NCBI GenBank assembly: GCA_022577435.1
Contig: JAKOON010000004.1
Span: 3,929,001-3,993,000, forward strand
Origin: Embiotoca jacksoni
Taxonomy: Eukaryota; Chordata; Actinopteri; Embiotocidae
DNA: 64,000 bases
Direction of reading: 5' to 3'
Shown here: positions 51,372 to 64,000 of the stretch, piece by piece
How positions within the stretch are numbered: position 1 is the first letter of the stretch
Layout: each line of letters starts with the position of its first letter
Notes under the pieces: model-generated
The model's input: the letters and a program-made list of their open reading frames with translations, nothing else
What the model was told of the DNA's origin: nothing
The model's database searches: none
Translations under genes and position numbers: made by a program

Positions 51372-52330
51372 AAGTCAGTTCAGAAAAAGGTCATTCTCCA
51401 AAAAGTGATAAAAAAAAATTAAAAAAAAAAGACATATCATGTTTTCCAAAAAGTGACCCAAAAGTCATTTTTGTATGTAGTATACAAAAGAGCCGGTGGC
51501 CCCGACCCGCTGGATCCCCGACATGCACCATGCGAGGGCCCACATATCACTGCTTGCAGTTTTAATTTCTTTTTACATCCACACGCCTGATGTTCTTGTT
51601 TTCTTTCCTTTTCAGTCTTCAGCTACGATCAAAGCTGAATCAACTGACATCACTTGCAGTTCATCAAACTTTGTGCAGCTCCTTCTGGAGCCGCAAAAGA
51701 CTTTATACAACTTTTTTTTTTACATTTTCATTTTTCAGCATGAACCCGTCCCCAAAACCTTACAAAGCTGTAATCTATAACCTTTCCTCTCATTTGTCCG
51801 TTAAAAAATGATCTCGAGAACAGGATGAAATCCTGCACTATTCTTATAAGTGAAGCCCGTGGGACTAGACAGTTGGTTGACTCAAACAGCAGCAAACGCT
51901 AATGACAGGTGGTTGGAAGCACTGCTGGCAGCAGCAGCAACAACATGTTATTTGGGAGTGGAGCACTTCCAGCAGGCTAAGATTAAATCCAAACCTTTGG
52001 TCTGAGATTTCCCCCCCCAGTCTGATGAAACAATATCATCAAAGCACAGATTCTTTGCACGGACTCTTACTAAACAGGTGGAGTAGCTGACATGAAGGTT
52101 GACCAAGCCCTCTATTATAGTAGTTTTTGTCATAGGAGGGAGCGGGAGGCTGTTCCCCATGTGACCTCATTTTTCTATAGAAGACTTCCTCATAATAATG
52201 CAGGCATGCTGCTGCTGGCATGTGACTGGCAGCTTTGCAGACTTTGTTTCCCCTCCAAGGCTGTCATTGAACACATTCAATAAGGGACATCACTGTCAGG
52301 GTCAGTGTCTGGGCTTGCCAGGACTTGTTA

Positions 52331-52341
52331 CGTGTACGTGT

Positions 52342-52408
<67 letters not shown>

Positions 52409-52416
52409 TGCGTGTG
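52331..52416. repeat. CGTGTA, GT and GCGT compound microsatellite
   Basis: CGTGTA hexamers lead into about 24 GT units and then five GCGT units. Confidence 0.95.
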
Positions 52417-53480
52417 TTCTCCTCTGTTTGTACCTTGAACTGATGCTGTGTTTTATGTGAAATTGAGGTACAGTGAACTGTGCTAGAGTTTCTCCTCATG
52501 CAGAGAAAAAAAAAAAGCACTCCCTAAGTGCATACTCGGATGTTATGAGGGTGATTTAGTGTGCAGCGTGGCCAGGAGGGTGCAAGCGGAAGGTGGCGAA
52601 GGTATTTCTCAGCAAGAAGAAAGAGGAAAGAGAGACAGAAAAGAGAGCAGCTCGTGTAGCAGCTGGTTCTCTCCCCTTTCTGGAATGTGTGTGAGGGCAG
52701 GTGCATGAAATGGAGCCGCTCCACCGCTCCCATCACTATAAAGCCTCCGACACACACACATAAACACACACGCACACATGGACCCTCCCCCTTCGCACAC
52801 AAATACTTGTCCACCTACCGGGTTATTTTGCCCGTAGTTAGACAGTGTGCATTAGAGTGCTGAGTGTGAGCCCAGCTGCAGAGCCATGCCGATGATTTGA
52901 ACAGGATCAGTTAAGCATTCCCTTTAAAAAAACATTGCTTTGATCTACTCGAGAAGCCATGGGGGGAATTTATGCTGAGATGAAAGATAACGTCTGGCTG
53001 TGATGTTTCTGCGCCTGATTTCAAATATGTCATCTCTTACATTTAACCCTAATCAAATCAGGCCAATACCTAATCGGGTGTGATACCCCCCTCTGACAAT
53101 GCTATGATACACAGTTACAATCATGCTTATAGACGAATGTCCACAGAACGACAGAGACAGACGATAAATGGATGAAATAGTACGACAAGAAGCTCAGCAT
53201 GTGAGCCAAGTTCTTTAGAAAAGGCTAATTTACGGCATAGCTGGATTTATGGGGAGACACAGCGAAGGACAGGAGAGAGGATATGAGGTGAAGTATAATG
53301 TGTGCAGTGAGGAGAATGTATGGAGGGAAAAAAGCCTGTTGGACTTGTCGTACTCTGCGTTCATGTCTGCAAGTGCAGATAAGAGTTCTGAAGTGAAGGA
53401 TAACGTGCAGGTGAAGTAGAATCTCAGATCATACTGTGGAAGGAATTACTTCAATTTTGGATTACGGGTTCTCTCTTTAG

Positions 53481-53501
53481 GTGTGTGTGTGTCTACGTGC
53501 G

Positions 53502-53595
<94 letters not shown>
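53481..53595. repeat. GT microsatellite, longest in the window
   Basis: A short GT run, a 'ctacgtgcgcc' break, then about 46 uninterrupted GT units. Confidence 0.95.
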
Positions 53596-53596
<1 letters not shown>

Positions 53597-54412
53597 CATC
53601 CCACTAGTCTGGCAATTTAATGCTCCTAATGGACCTCAATTCGAAGATTTAATACACACTCACCCCTGAACATTTCCCATCCCTTCCTCTGGTTTCCTAC
53701 TTTGTCTCCATCTTCCACCTTCATTCCTCTCTCCAACATCTTCCAAATGACCTACCAGAGTAGAAGGAGCTCAGCTCAACTAGAGCCATAACCACACACA
53801 CTGTGACCAGAAGCAGATAAGTGCAATAAAGTGTCATTAAGTCAATGTAATGTGTGATAAGTTCAAATCATTACAAGTCTGAACCCTTGCTGCAGAGTAT
53901 GAGTTCATACTGGAGCAGTTCCAACAGATTAAGGAACATTATGACAAAGTGCTGTTTGTTGATTATTAGCAGTGACACACTGACTGATGAAAGGAACAAT
54001 TTTCTGCTAATTATGTGGCTGTCTGATATGGTCATTTACTCATTAGAACCAATAATTAAGTAATTGAAGTCGCTCATTTCTGTTGTGTGTGTCCAGCAGT
54101 GCACTGTGGAAAAAACAAAAAATGTTGTTTCCCTATGAGGAAAACACAATCTGACACAGATGGTGTTTGGTTACAATTCAAAGTAACACAAGTATATTAA
54201 ATTATGCATTTACTCATGCCATCACGCGTGTATTGTTCCATTTAAACGGTATTCCGATAAATAGGATTCACTGTTAAGACAAATTAGTGACTTAATAGTC
54301 TAAATTTTAAGATAATTTCAGATATATATTTTTTCATTAACCACAGATTATAAAATGTGGATTGTGTAACACAACAAAAAATAAATGACAAAATGAACCT
54401 AAAGAATATAGT

Positions 54413-54510
54413 ATGCTACCTGTCCAGGGTGTAACCCGCTTTTGCCCAAACTCAGCTGGGATGGCTCCAGCCCACTGGGACTGTACAGGATTAATAATGG
54501 ATGAATGGAA
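54413..54510 (+). repeat. 3' fragment of a common teleost tRNA-headed repeat
   Basis: The words ctacctgtccagggtgtaac, cagctgggatggctccagcc and ggattaataatggatgaatg match the tail of an abundant fish repeat whose head resembles the unit at 51304-51371. Only the tail is present here. Confidence 0.6.
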
Positions 54511-57079
54511 TATGCTTGGAGCTAACACACTAAAATGTGTAACTGTGTAATGTTCAAAGTAATGTTAACTAATCTCACGAGTCCAAATTCATACGTCACT
54601 GTGTAGCTATGGCCTTGAAAAACATACTGCAGGTTATAATTGAAACACTCGTTAACTGTTTTCTTGTTCATTAGCCAAATTTTTTTGTCATCTGTCACCC
54701 CCTGGGTTATAACCTGCTCGCTTGGCAACACAATATCTTTAAAGTAACCACACTTTTATGAGATATGTGCTAAGGAGCAAAGTGTGAGGAAGTAAGGAAT
54801 GAAAGTTGAGGAAAGCTGGAAGTGTGGCCCTGACGACAATGCAAAAAAATCTTCACAAATATGCCAACATATGTAAATTTAAACTGCTGCATAAAGAGAA
54901 ATGCTTGAAAACGTTTTTTTTTTTTTTTTTTTTTTTTATCCCAGTACAGGTCATCTGTAGGAAGGTAGAGGTTCCGGGCTCTGCTGAATGTTAGGAACGC
55001 TCAAGCAGGCAGTCATTAAGAAAAGCAGAGAGGTCTGACCTGTCCCGAAACACCTTTTTCCATCAGAAAGCCCTTCAGTGTTTTATCATCGGTGACGTCA
55101 TCAAGGGGCACGCCATTGTAAAGGGAGAAACACCCATCTTTTAATACTTTATTGCCTTCATGATTTAATTTAAAACACCTGTGCAACTTTATTGTCCGTT
55201 TTTAATCATCTCAATAAGTGTTTGCATTGTGTTGAATAATAAAACTACACTTTTAAAGTGGCCTCGTATTGTGACTAGTGGCGGTCCAAAGTAACACCTG
55301 TGCAATAATCACGCTGTTTAATCAGCATCTTAATTTGCCACACCTGTTTGTGTGTGGAATAGCTTGGCTCAAGTGAAGTGCTCACTAACAAGGATTTTAA
55401 CAAATTTGTGAACAAAATACCTTTGGTTTGCATGGCAGAAGTCTTTTCTTTGAACCCATAATAAATGCGAGCGAAAACAAAAGTAGGCTATTTATTTATT
55501 TAGTTTTGTCGAGTAGTTAGCCGTTTAACTAACTCGCGCGCTTTACTTTGAAAAGTAGAAGGAAACCACTTCACAACAAGGTCCGGCAGCTTTCCGTGTG
55601 TGTGTCGACGTTGCCGTTATCGACGTTGCATTGGTCGGTTCTGTCTTTTTTTCTGTCTAGCTTTTTTTTTTTTTTAAAGTGTTTTGTAGAACAACAACAA
55701 CAACAACAACAAATAAATCTGTTGTCAGATGATTACTGGGAGAGGAAAGAGGAAAAAAAAAAAGTTCTGATCTACAAATCTGTTTTTAGTTTTTGGAATT
55801 TTTCTTTCATCTCAATTCTTTGGTGAGATATTGGATTGCTTGAACATTTATTGAAATTAAACCTCGTGAGAAGTTTAGAGTGAAAATCAACAGCCTCTTT
55901 TGTGGAAGCTGTTAATAATCCATAGACATCTGAAATGTGACCCTTGTTATATTATCCATTGTACCAAATCTTCATCTTAAAAGTAACTATGGCCGCCAAA
56001 TGAATGTAGTGGAGTAGAAAGTACAATATATCGTATAGAATTGCATAAAATGAAACTAGTAAAGTACAAGTAACTCAAACTTGATTAAATGCACTTTGTT
56101 ATTTTCAATTACTGCTTACTATGCATATAAATAAAACTAAGAAATGAAAATGTTGTACTTTCTTGGTTTTCGGGCGAGACCACCATTAATAATATGAGAA
56201 ACAACCGAGAGATTAAGAATGACAGGCTGAGACTGACGCAGACAGATGGAGAGATTTTCCAGGAGAAAAGCACAGGAAGCTAATTAAGAAACAGATGATG
56301 TGTTAGATATGCAACAAAGAGGAGATCCCTTTTTTTTTTCAGTGGTACCCTCCTCTGTCTTTGATGTCCTTAAGAACTTCTTTGTTTATTCTGTGATTTC
56401 TTAATTCCTTTTTTTTTTTTTTTACCCGTCTCTCTTTGTCCTTTGTCTCGTGAAATTGTTTTCTTTATCAGTGATGGACCGACAAGTAGATGTTTTATTG
56501 ATTTTTTTTTTTTTTTTTAATTCACATGTCTGTCTGTCCCCATTTTTTTGTTTTATCTGTTCCTCTTTACATTTGTGGTTGAATACCTGTCAGCTCTCTC
56601 GGTCCTAAACGTGAAGATGCAAGAAACAGGGAGAGGAGATGCTGACGTGAGATTTAAAATATGAAAGCAGCAGGCTGGTGAGTGGTTGGACTGCAGAGTG
56701 AAATGGTTGAAGTAAAGCGTTTCAAGCCCGTGGAGGTGGCGGAGACAGGGCTTGCTCAGGGAAGTGGTGCTGGGGAAGGTGGCTTGTAATTGAATCAAGG
56801 AGGTGATGATGTGTGTATATGTCTGCTTTGATTTTTCTATCAATGACCAGGTTCTCCTCCCCCTTTTCCAAGGGCAATATGGGGATTATTAGCTGTAAAG
56901 AACTGCAGTAATGATGATGGTTGACATTAACTATTCATCACCACGTTCAACACTAGTGTGAGTTTATGTGCGTGAGTACATTTAAGGTGTTGTGTGCCTT
57001 AAGTCTCTCTTGTATAGCAGTTCTGTTTGTCTGCCGTCTGCGGGTCACCTTTACAAACTATGGCTGTTTGACCTTTAAC

Positions 57080-57509
57080 TAATCGGGGCATGCAGTCTGC
57101 AGGAGGGGAATCCGGGCACCTCCCCTACTCATTTTTTTTTTTTTTTTACACACTCTCTTCGATGAAGAAGAGGGGGGTGGATGCCTGAGAGGTTGGGGGC
57201 CGGGGGGTGTTACTGCACCCCCGTCGGATGGAGTAAGTGGGCTGGGCTCTCTTGGGTCTGTAGGGGGCGGGGGGGGGGGGGGGGGGGGGTGAAGACAGAT
57301 GTAAAAGAAGGAGCAGCTCCAAGCGGCGGAGTTGCCATGGCTACGGGGAAGGGGATGAATGAGTGACATCACAGTGGCGAGGAGGTGAGAGAGTGTGAAA
57401 TTGATTTGGCGGTGGAGCACGGGGGAGGCGGCTCTCGTCTGTTTTTTTTGTTTTTTTTCAGGCGGACACATTTCTCTCTCTCTTTCCGCTGTACGCTGGG
57501 CTCTCACCG
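57080..57509 (+). promoter_or_regulatory. candidate promoter and non-coding first exon
   Basis: A GC-rich island in otherwise AT-rich DNA includes a near-perfect RFX X-box (GTTGCCATGGCTAC, 57331-57344), a CRE-like TGACATCA (57364-57371), a run of 21 G (57269-57289) and a strong donor (CACCG then GTAAGG, GT at 57510-57511). Taken together this could be the promoter and untranslated first exon of a plus-strand gene that continues beyond the window; myo16 is the syntenic candidate. No protein sequence supports this, so the gene assignment is inference. Confidence 0.3.
57331..57371. promoter_or_regulatory. RFX X-box followed by CRE-like site
   Basis: GTTGCCATGGCTAC (57331-57344) is one base from the palindromic X-box GTTGCCATGGCAAC bound by RFX factors. 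TGACATCA (57364-57371) is one base from the CRE TGACGTCA. The two are 19 bases apart in a GC-rich island with a downstream splice donor. Confidence 0.5.
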
Positions 57510-57511
57510 GT

Positions 57512-60500
57512 AAGGCTCCGCTTTTTCTCCCTTTACACTGGCGGTCCAGTGAAGATGACGGTGTGTGTGTGGAAGAGTGATTTTTTTTTTCTTTTTTTTT
57601 TTCTGTGATAACTGTCCTCAGGTCCTCAGCATGTGAGACAAACGTAGGGGGGGGGGGGGGAAACGTGCGTGCTAATGTGCATGGATGTCATCTGACGCTC
57701 CCAGGTTGTGTCACTGGGAATGAAAGGAAAAGCAGATGTGCCATGCAGTTGTCATGGGTCTAAATATACCACGAGATGCTTAGTCTATAGGAATGTGTGT
57801 ATTTCTGCCTGGGAATGAACAGCTGATTGTGCAAGAAAGGTTTCGGTGTTATCCACTCCGTCATGAGAATTATTACACGAGTATAGATAGTCACACTTGT
57901 TTCACGCTCTTGTTTAACACGAATGTATTATGTGTATCTTTATGCGTGTTATAGAGACGCATGCAATCGTGTTGTGGTTGTCACGCAACTACATGTGCTG
58001 ATGCTCTCAGTTGTCACGCGATCACTTTTTGGGTCCTCAGGGAAATTGTTGTTACTTTTCTACCGCGAGATCGGATTCAGCCACTGAACAGCACCCTTAC
58101 AGTTAGTCACATTTTCAGTAGAGGAGCTGCTTTTCCACTATTGGGGCGTGAACTTGGCTCCTCTGCTGAGGGTGGTTTTCCCTCGCAGTGCACCACCATG
58201 CTGCGACTTTATTGGCAAAGCTAGTGGTTCATTTGGCTCTGTGATAAATGAGGAAGTTGACCTGCATTGACCCCTGAGGGACAAACGGAGTTGAAAGGTA
58301 GGGGCTGCACATCAAAAACCTCTGCTCAGCTTCTTTTCCCTTTGGTTAGCATCCAGAATTGGGACAAGAGATGGGAATGTAACAGATTATGTTAGCCATC
58401 AATGGATCAACATTTTGGCGATTTGAGAAGCATAATCCATGTTGTAGGACTAAGTGGGTTCACAGATCTGCTGATAACCCGTCTTGTACTTTTTTTGGGG
58501 GTGGGGGGAGGGGGGGAAGCTGGTGTGTTCATACTGCCTCTGTTTTGGTCTAGGGGGAATATGCAAAAAAAGACATTTACATATGAATTTGCATGAAGTC
58601 ATTTTGCTGTGATCCTAACCAAACATTGCTTTTACACTCTGTACTCTCCGCTAAATAAAACAGCTGAGTTCAGTAATGCTTAGTTTCAAACACGGCAGGA
58701 GAAGTATTATTCACAGAATTACCAGTGTGACCAGCCCCAGCACTATTGGTAGGCTCAGAGCATCAATTATTAATAAAGAGGTGATGAATATACATGAGGC
58801 TATTTGAGGCAGTTTAATTTAATTTGTCACCGCCAGATGTAACTGTAGGTGTGGGTCACTTGTATACATGCATATCAGGAAACCTCTTGGCCTACTCGAT
58901 CTATTGTTAGAAGAAACCAGTGTGGATATTTAGAGGCTCCGGTGCGAGCAACATAAAGCCACGCAGGCGGCATGTCTTTTCAAGTCGGTTAAAAAGCTCC
59001 GCTGAGTGAATGAATGTGAGTCTGCCAGCTTTTTGGACGGCATGGTCGGGGGCACAAGTGGGTCAGTTGTAGCGAGTCATGCAAAATCTCTTGTCTTTCT
59101 ACTCTGAGAACAAAACTGCCCTGTAGCAAAACACAACACAACATCGTGCTTTTTCTCTGTGTTGTAACTACAACATCAATAATCTGAAGTCGGTTTTGGG
59201 CTATTCCACTTCGTGCCTGTTATCGTGCATCTTTTCTTCTGGGATTTGGTTACACAATGAGTTTAGTTTGTATTATAACTTGCACTTCTCTTTGCCTCTT
59301 CCTCTCTGTTACTGACCGCTGGAAAGGTAGTTGCTTAGCGACATGATGAGTCTATACCATGCTGAAGTTAGTTTATGTGTGTAATCATCACTTCTTCCTT
59401 CTTGTTGTACAGTATGGATTTTGACACGTTTGAGCTCTTTTAGTCTCAGTCTTTTAACAAATTAGATTTTCGTTAGTTTGTTCTTTTAATCAACATGAAC
59501 TTAGTCTGCTTTCACACCTCCCTGTTTGGTAGGCCACGAATCACTTTCTGTTTTAAGCACCACAATCAGATAACATTACTTACTGATTAGATACAAGCTG
59601 CTTCTTAATAATTAAATAACTTGGATTAATTGGGGTCTGGTACAGTTTAGTTATGCAGCATGTCAAGCGGCTAAATCATCTACTAAACAGGAGATGCTTT
59701 GGGAGGCAGAGGGTCCTGTTTCAGTGTTCAGGAGACGCATGTTTGTGATTCCACAGATGCACGCAGATTGTGATACAAGACTTTCACGAAAACCATTATT
59801 AGTTCAATTTTCTCTTTCACATTATTGCTTAGTATTTATCCATTATTTAAAAATGTAGTATCTTATTCCACAGTCTTTGTTTTGAAATTATACTCTTTAT
59901 TTAGTTTTGTCTCAGTTTCAATTGTAATCTCTATTGCACACCTTTTTCTCTTTTTCATATGGCCTTTTTCACTGCAGGAAGTTTCATCTGCGTTTTTACC
60001 GCCGGATCATCCTTTTCAATAAGCTTGACTTTACTTTTATGTAAATTAGACGCAAACACACATAATTAACACTTTTTAGCTGCACAGGTTCCAGTTACTT
60101 TCATGCTAAATTTGTTGTTCAGCTGGGAGGCAATTTTCTTTGAAATGAATTGGAGGGAAAAAAAAACTGTTAAGATAAATACACATAGTTCAACAAATAG
60201 CTTGATTTGCAGGCCAGTGAGAGTGCAGAGGGGCATTCAACTGGTGAAGCTCCCACACTTATTATTTTTTAACTGCGGGGGATTGAGACAGAACGTACCT
60301 GCCTGTGTTCCACTGCAATTACTGTATAATCTAAATTAGAAAATAAAGATGTACAGACACAAGCAAAAGTATTCCATAGTCCCTGGGAACTATTCAATTA
60401 TCATTCCAGGAATAATAGTCACACATGCACCAAGAGAGAACGAGAGACAGACTCACTCACGTTGTAAACTCTGGCTTGCTTTCAACAAAACGAACGAAAA

Positions 60501-63500
60501 GCATGTCTTTAGGCATCACCTTTGAGCTTTGTCTGGTGACATAGCTAGCCATCGATTGCTTATCTGTGGATGGACTTTCTACTCGGTGCTTTATTTTCAA
60601 ATCCCTGTGCATAGTTGTGGAAAATATCTGATATGCTTTAGCATTCAGAGTTTGCACTGCACCTCATTTTCATTTTTTTGTTTGTACCTCAGCATCTAAT
60701 TTCACAGCACCACACTTGTTTTAAGGACTCCTTGTCTGTAATGTGTGAAATGTGTTCTTCTTCTGTTGCTTAAGGACTGTTGGCAAACATCTTAGGCGCA
60801 TCACTGCCAGCTTCTGGCAGTAGTAACACATTACTACCAGGCATCGGGATTTTTTTTTTTTTTAAGACGACAGTTTGATTTTTATTTTATGATTTAATGA
60901 TTATATATATATAAAAAAAATTAAAATCTTGAACCATCTTCATTAAAAAAAAAAAGAAAAAAAAAAAGCTGAAGAACATTCACTAGATCTCCAGTAGTTC
61001 AGAGACAGGACGAGTCTTCCTGTCTTTTACAATCTCACTGTTCACCTCTACACACCAACTGTTTAACACCAGTTAGACATCATTCAGTCATGCAACATTA
61101 ATGTTGTTGCTGTGCGTGCCTTTAGATCTGCCTGTTTAATGACACTCAAATCCAGATGGGAGAACATGGAAATTGTGGGGATTACAATAAGTGAGGTTGT
61201 TTTTTTTGGTTTCGTACAGGGTTCTTCTCACCGTTTCACCAAATCTAGCTAGTAAATATAACCCATTTTATTAAACAGCAACAGACAAAAATGACACCTG
61301 AACATTTATTCCTTTTAGAATGTCCTCTCTATTTGAAATTATTACAACTGAAATATGATTATTATTAAGACTGTACCCGACTCAGAACTTGCAGATTTGG
61401 CTGATCAATATGAAGATTTAATTACTCGTTTCTCTCTTCTTTTTTTTTTCCATATAGATAAACTGTCAATCAGAAAATCCTCAGCATGCTCTCTTTTGCC
61501 GATAGATTGCAGACGGTCTGTGGTCTGGACCCCTTTCAGTGGTGCATAGCAGAGGTGTCACCTTCTGTCACTCTCGCTTAGCTTCTGTGCTGAAAGCGTG
61601 AGCCCGCTGCTGCCTGGGCTTCTAGTCGACCCTGTCCGCGCCTGCAGACCTCACCTGGTGGAGGCTGAGGGGTCTCCGACGGATGATTTGACTTTCAGGG
61701 GCCAGCCCTAATTATTACAGTCTCGTCTTTCTCTTCCTACTGTCTCCTCTCTCTTGTCTTCATCTACCATTTTGTGTTACCACATATAATTGCTTTGGCA
61801 CCTATCTCTGATTTGCCAAAAACAGCTGGTTGAGTGTAGTTGTGCATGTATAAGAGAGCGTACGGTACAGCGTGTGTGTGTTTGTGCACATTTGTTCACA
61901 TAGACAGCAGGCATCTTAGGGAACATTGGTACTTGAAATTGAGCAGCTGTGAGTTTAGCATGACAACATAAGCCAAATTTGTTGTGGGTTGGAGGTTGGA
62001 GCCAACTGTGCCTGAGTCTGTCAGCTTACTGACTAATAGCGTGTGTATGTCAGGCAGTGGTCATCGGTTTTATCCTCAGTCCGCTGGGAACAGAGTACGG
62101 TAAGAGAAGGATGCTGTCTGTTTACTGAGTGCTGCTTGATTTAGAGCTGTTCTCATGCTGGCTTGTGCTATTCTTTTATTTGTCTGGTTATTGATCGTCT
62201 CTCGCTGAAGGTTGCTTGCATCTTTTATATTGTCCACTGTGCCAGCTGCTTTGAGCTGGGAGTTAGGGGAGGGAGACAAAGGCGGAGACAGAGCCGGACT
62301 CTCTTCGAGTTTGGGGGATTCTGAAGTGGATGAGAGGAGGGGAAGGGAGGTGATTTCGAGAGGGACACATAATTATATGCAGAAAGAGAGACACACAGCT
62401 CAACAATGTATGAGAGTAGAGAAACTGACTCAAGTTATTAATCGTTATAGCGCTCTACTGTCTGTCTTGCCTCCGTCATACACTCATTTACGTCATTTGT
62501 CTCTCAAATTCTCCTGGCTCGTCACAGCTTTTCTCCCCTCTCTCATTAAACCATCTTGTCCTTTCTTTAGATCCTGGCCAGTGGTGTCAATGTGCTAAAT
62601 CAGTCTGCCAATCATCCAGCAGTCAAATCCTCTCAGTCCTTCTTCGGCACCCTTTTTGACAGCTGTTGACTTTAACTTTGAAATGACAGAAATTCAGGTT
62701 TACTCAGCTCCTTCATGGTCCAGCCAATCTATGCCACAATATAGTTCTTGTTTAATTCTAATTCTGTAGTTCTTGATCAGCTGTTCAATGCGGTTTTTCT
62801 TGTCTTGATTGTCAGTTTGAATAATGACTTTGTGTAAAATAAATAGAATGTGTGAACATGACTACAAATCTGATAAGATCTCATATTTTAAAATCCATTT
62901 TTGATATTTAAAAGTTATATTTACACTTTTTTGGTGGATAGCAAAAATGTAATATATTTCAGAAGTCCAGAAACTGTTGGACTGACATTTCATCCATGTT
63001 TTGTTTAGTTTAGGAATTATTCAACAGTAAGCTGTCATTTTAATTACCGGTAACCCTCGGTATAAACGCTGTCAGTTAGTCACTCTCCGGCGACAGTCAG
63101 TCTAAAGGTTCAAGATTTTCTAGTTCGTCATTTTGCATTGTATGCTTGAGTTTTTATGGAATACGTACCAGCACTAAATTCCACATGACAGAGCCGACTG
63201 TGTGCCCATGTTCGGCAACTGAACTCACTTTTGTTGTTTGCAATTAGGTTTAAAATGATTCGGTTAAAGGTGACATTACCTACCGTGTGTCAAACCCATG
63301 AATCAGCTTCACAAAGGAGAAATCTGTAATCGTGCAGTCCTGACTGTTTAGTGCCTGTGGACTGCTGAAGCAACTCTTGGCTTGTTATCAACTGTCTGTG
63401 ACTGAGTCACACTGGCAGAATTCTGGTTTGTCCAGATGGACAGTGTCAACTGCTTTTTGCATGGACACCATTCTTACCTTCATCTGTCTGTCCATTGTCT

Positions 63501-64000
63501 TGCGTTTCCACTAATGTATTCAATTTGTTTTCTACTGAGAGCACCGCAATGCAGCACTGTGACAGGCTAAGCTGTGTATCTATTCAAAAATATCTTTGAA
63601 AACTAATTCACACATCCTCTGTATGAGGCGAGTACAAAATGAAAAGTGAAATAAACGTAAAACAGTTATGTTGCAGCTTCGTTGTCTGGAAAAAAATGTT
63701 TCGTCACTTTAAATTGCCCCCCTTCTCAGTTGCATTAATTACAATTGCTGGTATAAATTTGAAAGATTTGCAATTGCTACTAGTACTACAAATCAGAATC
63801 AATGAATCTGTAAATATAATCAATAAAACAAACCAAAACAAGGCAGTTTCTTCACAGCATAATGCAGAGAAATGCTTAAATCCTCCCTTTGCGGGCAGCA
63901 AGCCACCTTGGAATTGACCAACATCGCTGCCAGGCTATTAACTCGTATTAAGAATATTAGATAGTAATGCCGGCTGATTCATTTAAACCTGGACTGAGCT
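57512..64000. other. non-coding sequence, possibly an intron of a downstream gene
   Basis: No coding exon is supported in the last 6.5 kb. There are poly-G runs (57648-57660 and around 58510), T- and A-rich runs (60.85-60.97 kb), and a stretch at 58650-58870 that looks like a conserved non-coding element because it is rich in TAAT cores and E-box-like words and free of simple repeats. If the candidate promoter at 57.1-57.5 kb is real, this would be its first intron. Confidence 0.4.

Larger units (their letters stand above)
50361..51566. repeat. composite dispersed repeat, about 1.2 kb, with two tRNA-like units
   Basis: The start (gggcacgagcaccgatggtg...agccct, then an ATT-rich tract) and the end (gcaccatgcgagggccca...cttgcagttttaatt) match the ends of an interspersed element I recognise from teleost genomes. 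Inside, the word ccaaaaagtgacccaaaa occurs at about 50548 and 51441, and tatgactttttttttt at about 50590 and 51264. Two tRNA-like units lie inside in opposite orientations. No coding potential. The class is uncertain. Confidence 0.55.
41700..57050. other. intergenic region downstream of tnfsf13b, no gene supported
   Basis: No exon with recognisable homology was found. In other vertebrates MYO16 follows TNFSF13B, but none of its ankyrin or motor-domain coding motifs are seen here. The block holds T32 at 42709-42740, dispersed repeats (44.06-44.26, 46.39-46.69, 50.36-51.57 and 54.41-54.51 kb) and eight CA/GT arrays between 45.87 and 53.60 kb. Apart from these, the sequence shows nothing I can name. 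Confidence 0.6.

Noticed and set aside
57079..57507. 142-codon minus-strand frame with polyproline
   Set aside because: The proline run is simply the complement of the poly-G tract at 57269-57289, and the rest has no family features.
41700..64000. Coding exons of myo16
   Set aside because: Synteny predicts the gene to the right, but no frame resembles its N-terminal ankyrin region or motor domain, so no coding exon is claimed.

Overview
This window looks like a piece of a teleost (probably percomorph) fish chromosome. The protein-coding exons are vertebrate and fish-like. The non-coding sequence carries several dispersed repeat families that I recognise from memory as common in fish genomes, plus many long CA/GT microsatellites. 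Three genes can be supported: the first coding exon of nalf1 (fam155a) on the minus strand (15259-15990), the single-coding-exon gene abhd13 on the plus strand (34651-35706), and all six coding exons of tnfsf13b (BAFF) on the plus strand (39058-41152). This matches the vertebrate order FAM155A - (LIG4) - ABHD13 - TNFSF13B - (MYO16) of human chromosome 13q33.

Layout. 1-15.26 kb is most likely the 5' part of the large first intron of nalf1 (read leftwards). It holds dispersed repeats, microsatellites and a 64-bp local duplication. 15.26-16.6 kb is the GC-rich first exon, 5' UTR and promoter of nalf1. 16.7-32.9 kb is intergenic, with two inverted-repeat-bounded MITE-like elements and several GT arrays; the expected LIG4 gene is not visible. 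32.9-33.5 kb is the CpG-rich abhd13 promoter and probable non-coding exon 1. 34.6-38.36 kb is the abhd13 coding exon and long 3' UTR, followed after about 0.7 kb by tnfsf13b (39.06-41.7 kb). 41.7-64 kb contains no coding exon I can support. It is rich in CA/GT arrays, has a 1.2-kb composite repeat with two oppositely oriented tRNA-like units (50.4-51.6 kb), and has a candidate promoter with an RFX X-box near 57.1-57.5 kb. That promoter could belong to a downstream gene such as myo16.

The three genes do not form a pathway. NALF1 is an ancillary subunit of the NALCN sodium-leak channel, ABHD13 is a membrane-anchored alpha/beta hydrolase, and BAFF is a B-cell survival cytokine. I found no CRISPR array, prokaryotic system, canonical tRNA/rRNA gene or intact autonomous transposon, and no convincing new biological system. 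The best leads are a repeat-encoded polyarginine furin site and tandem splice acceptors in tnfsf13b, the apparent absence of lig4, the inverted tRNA-like pair, and the X-box/CRE promoter.
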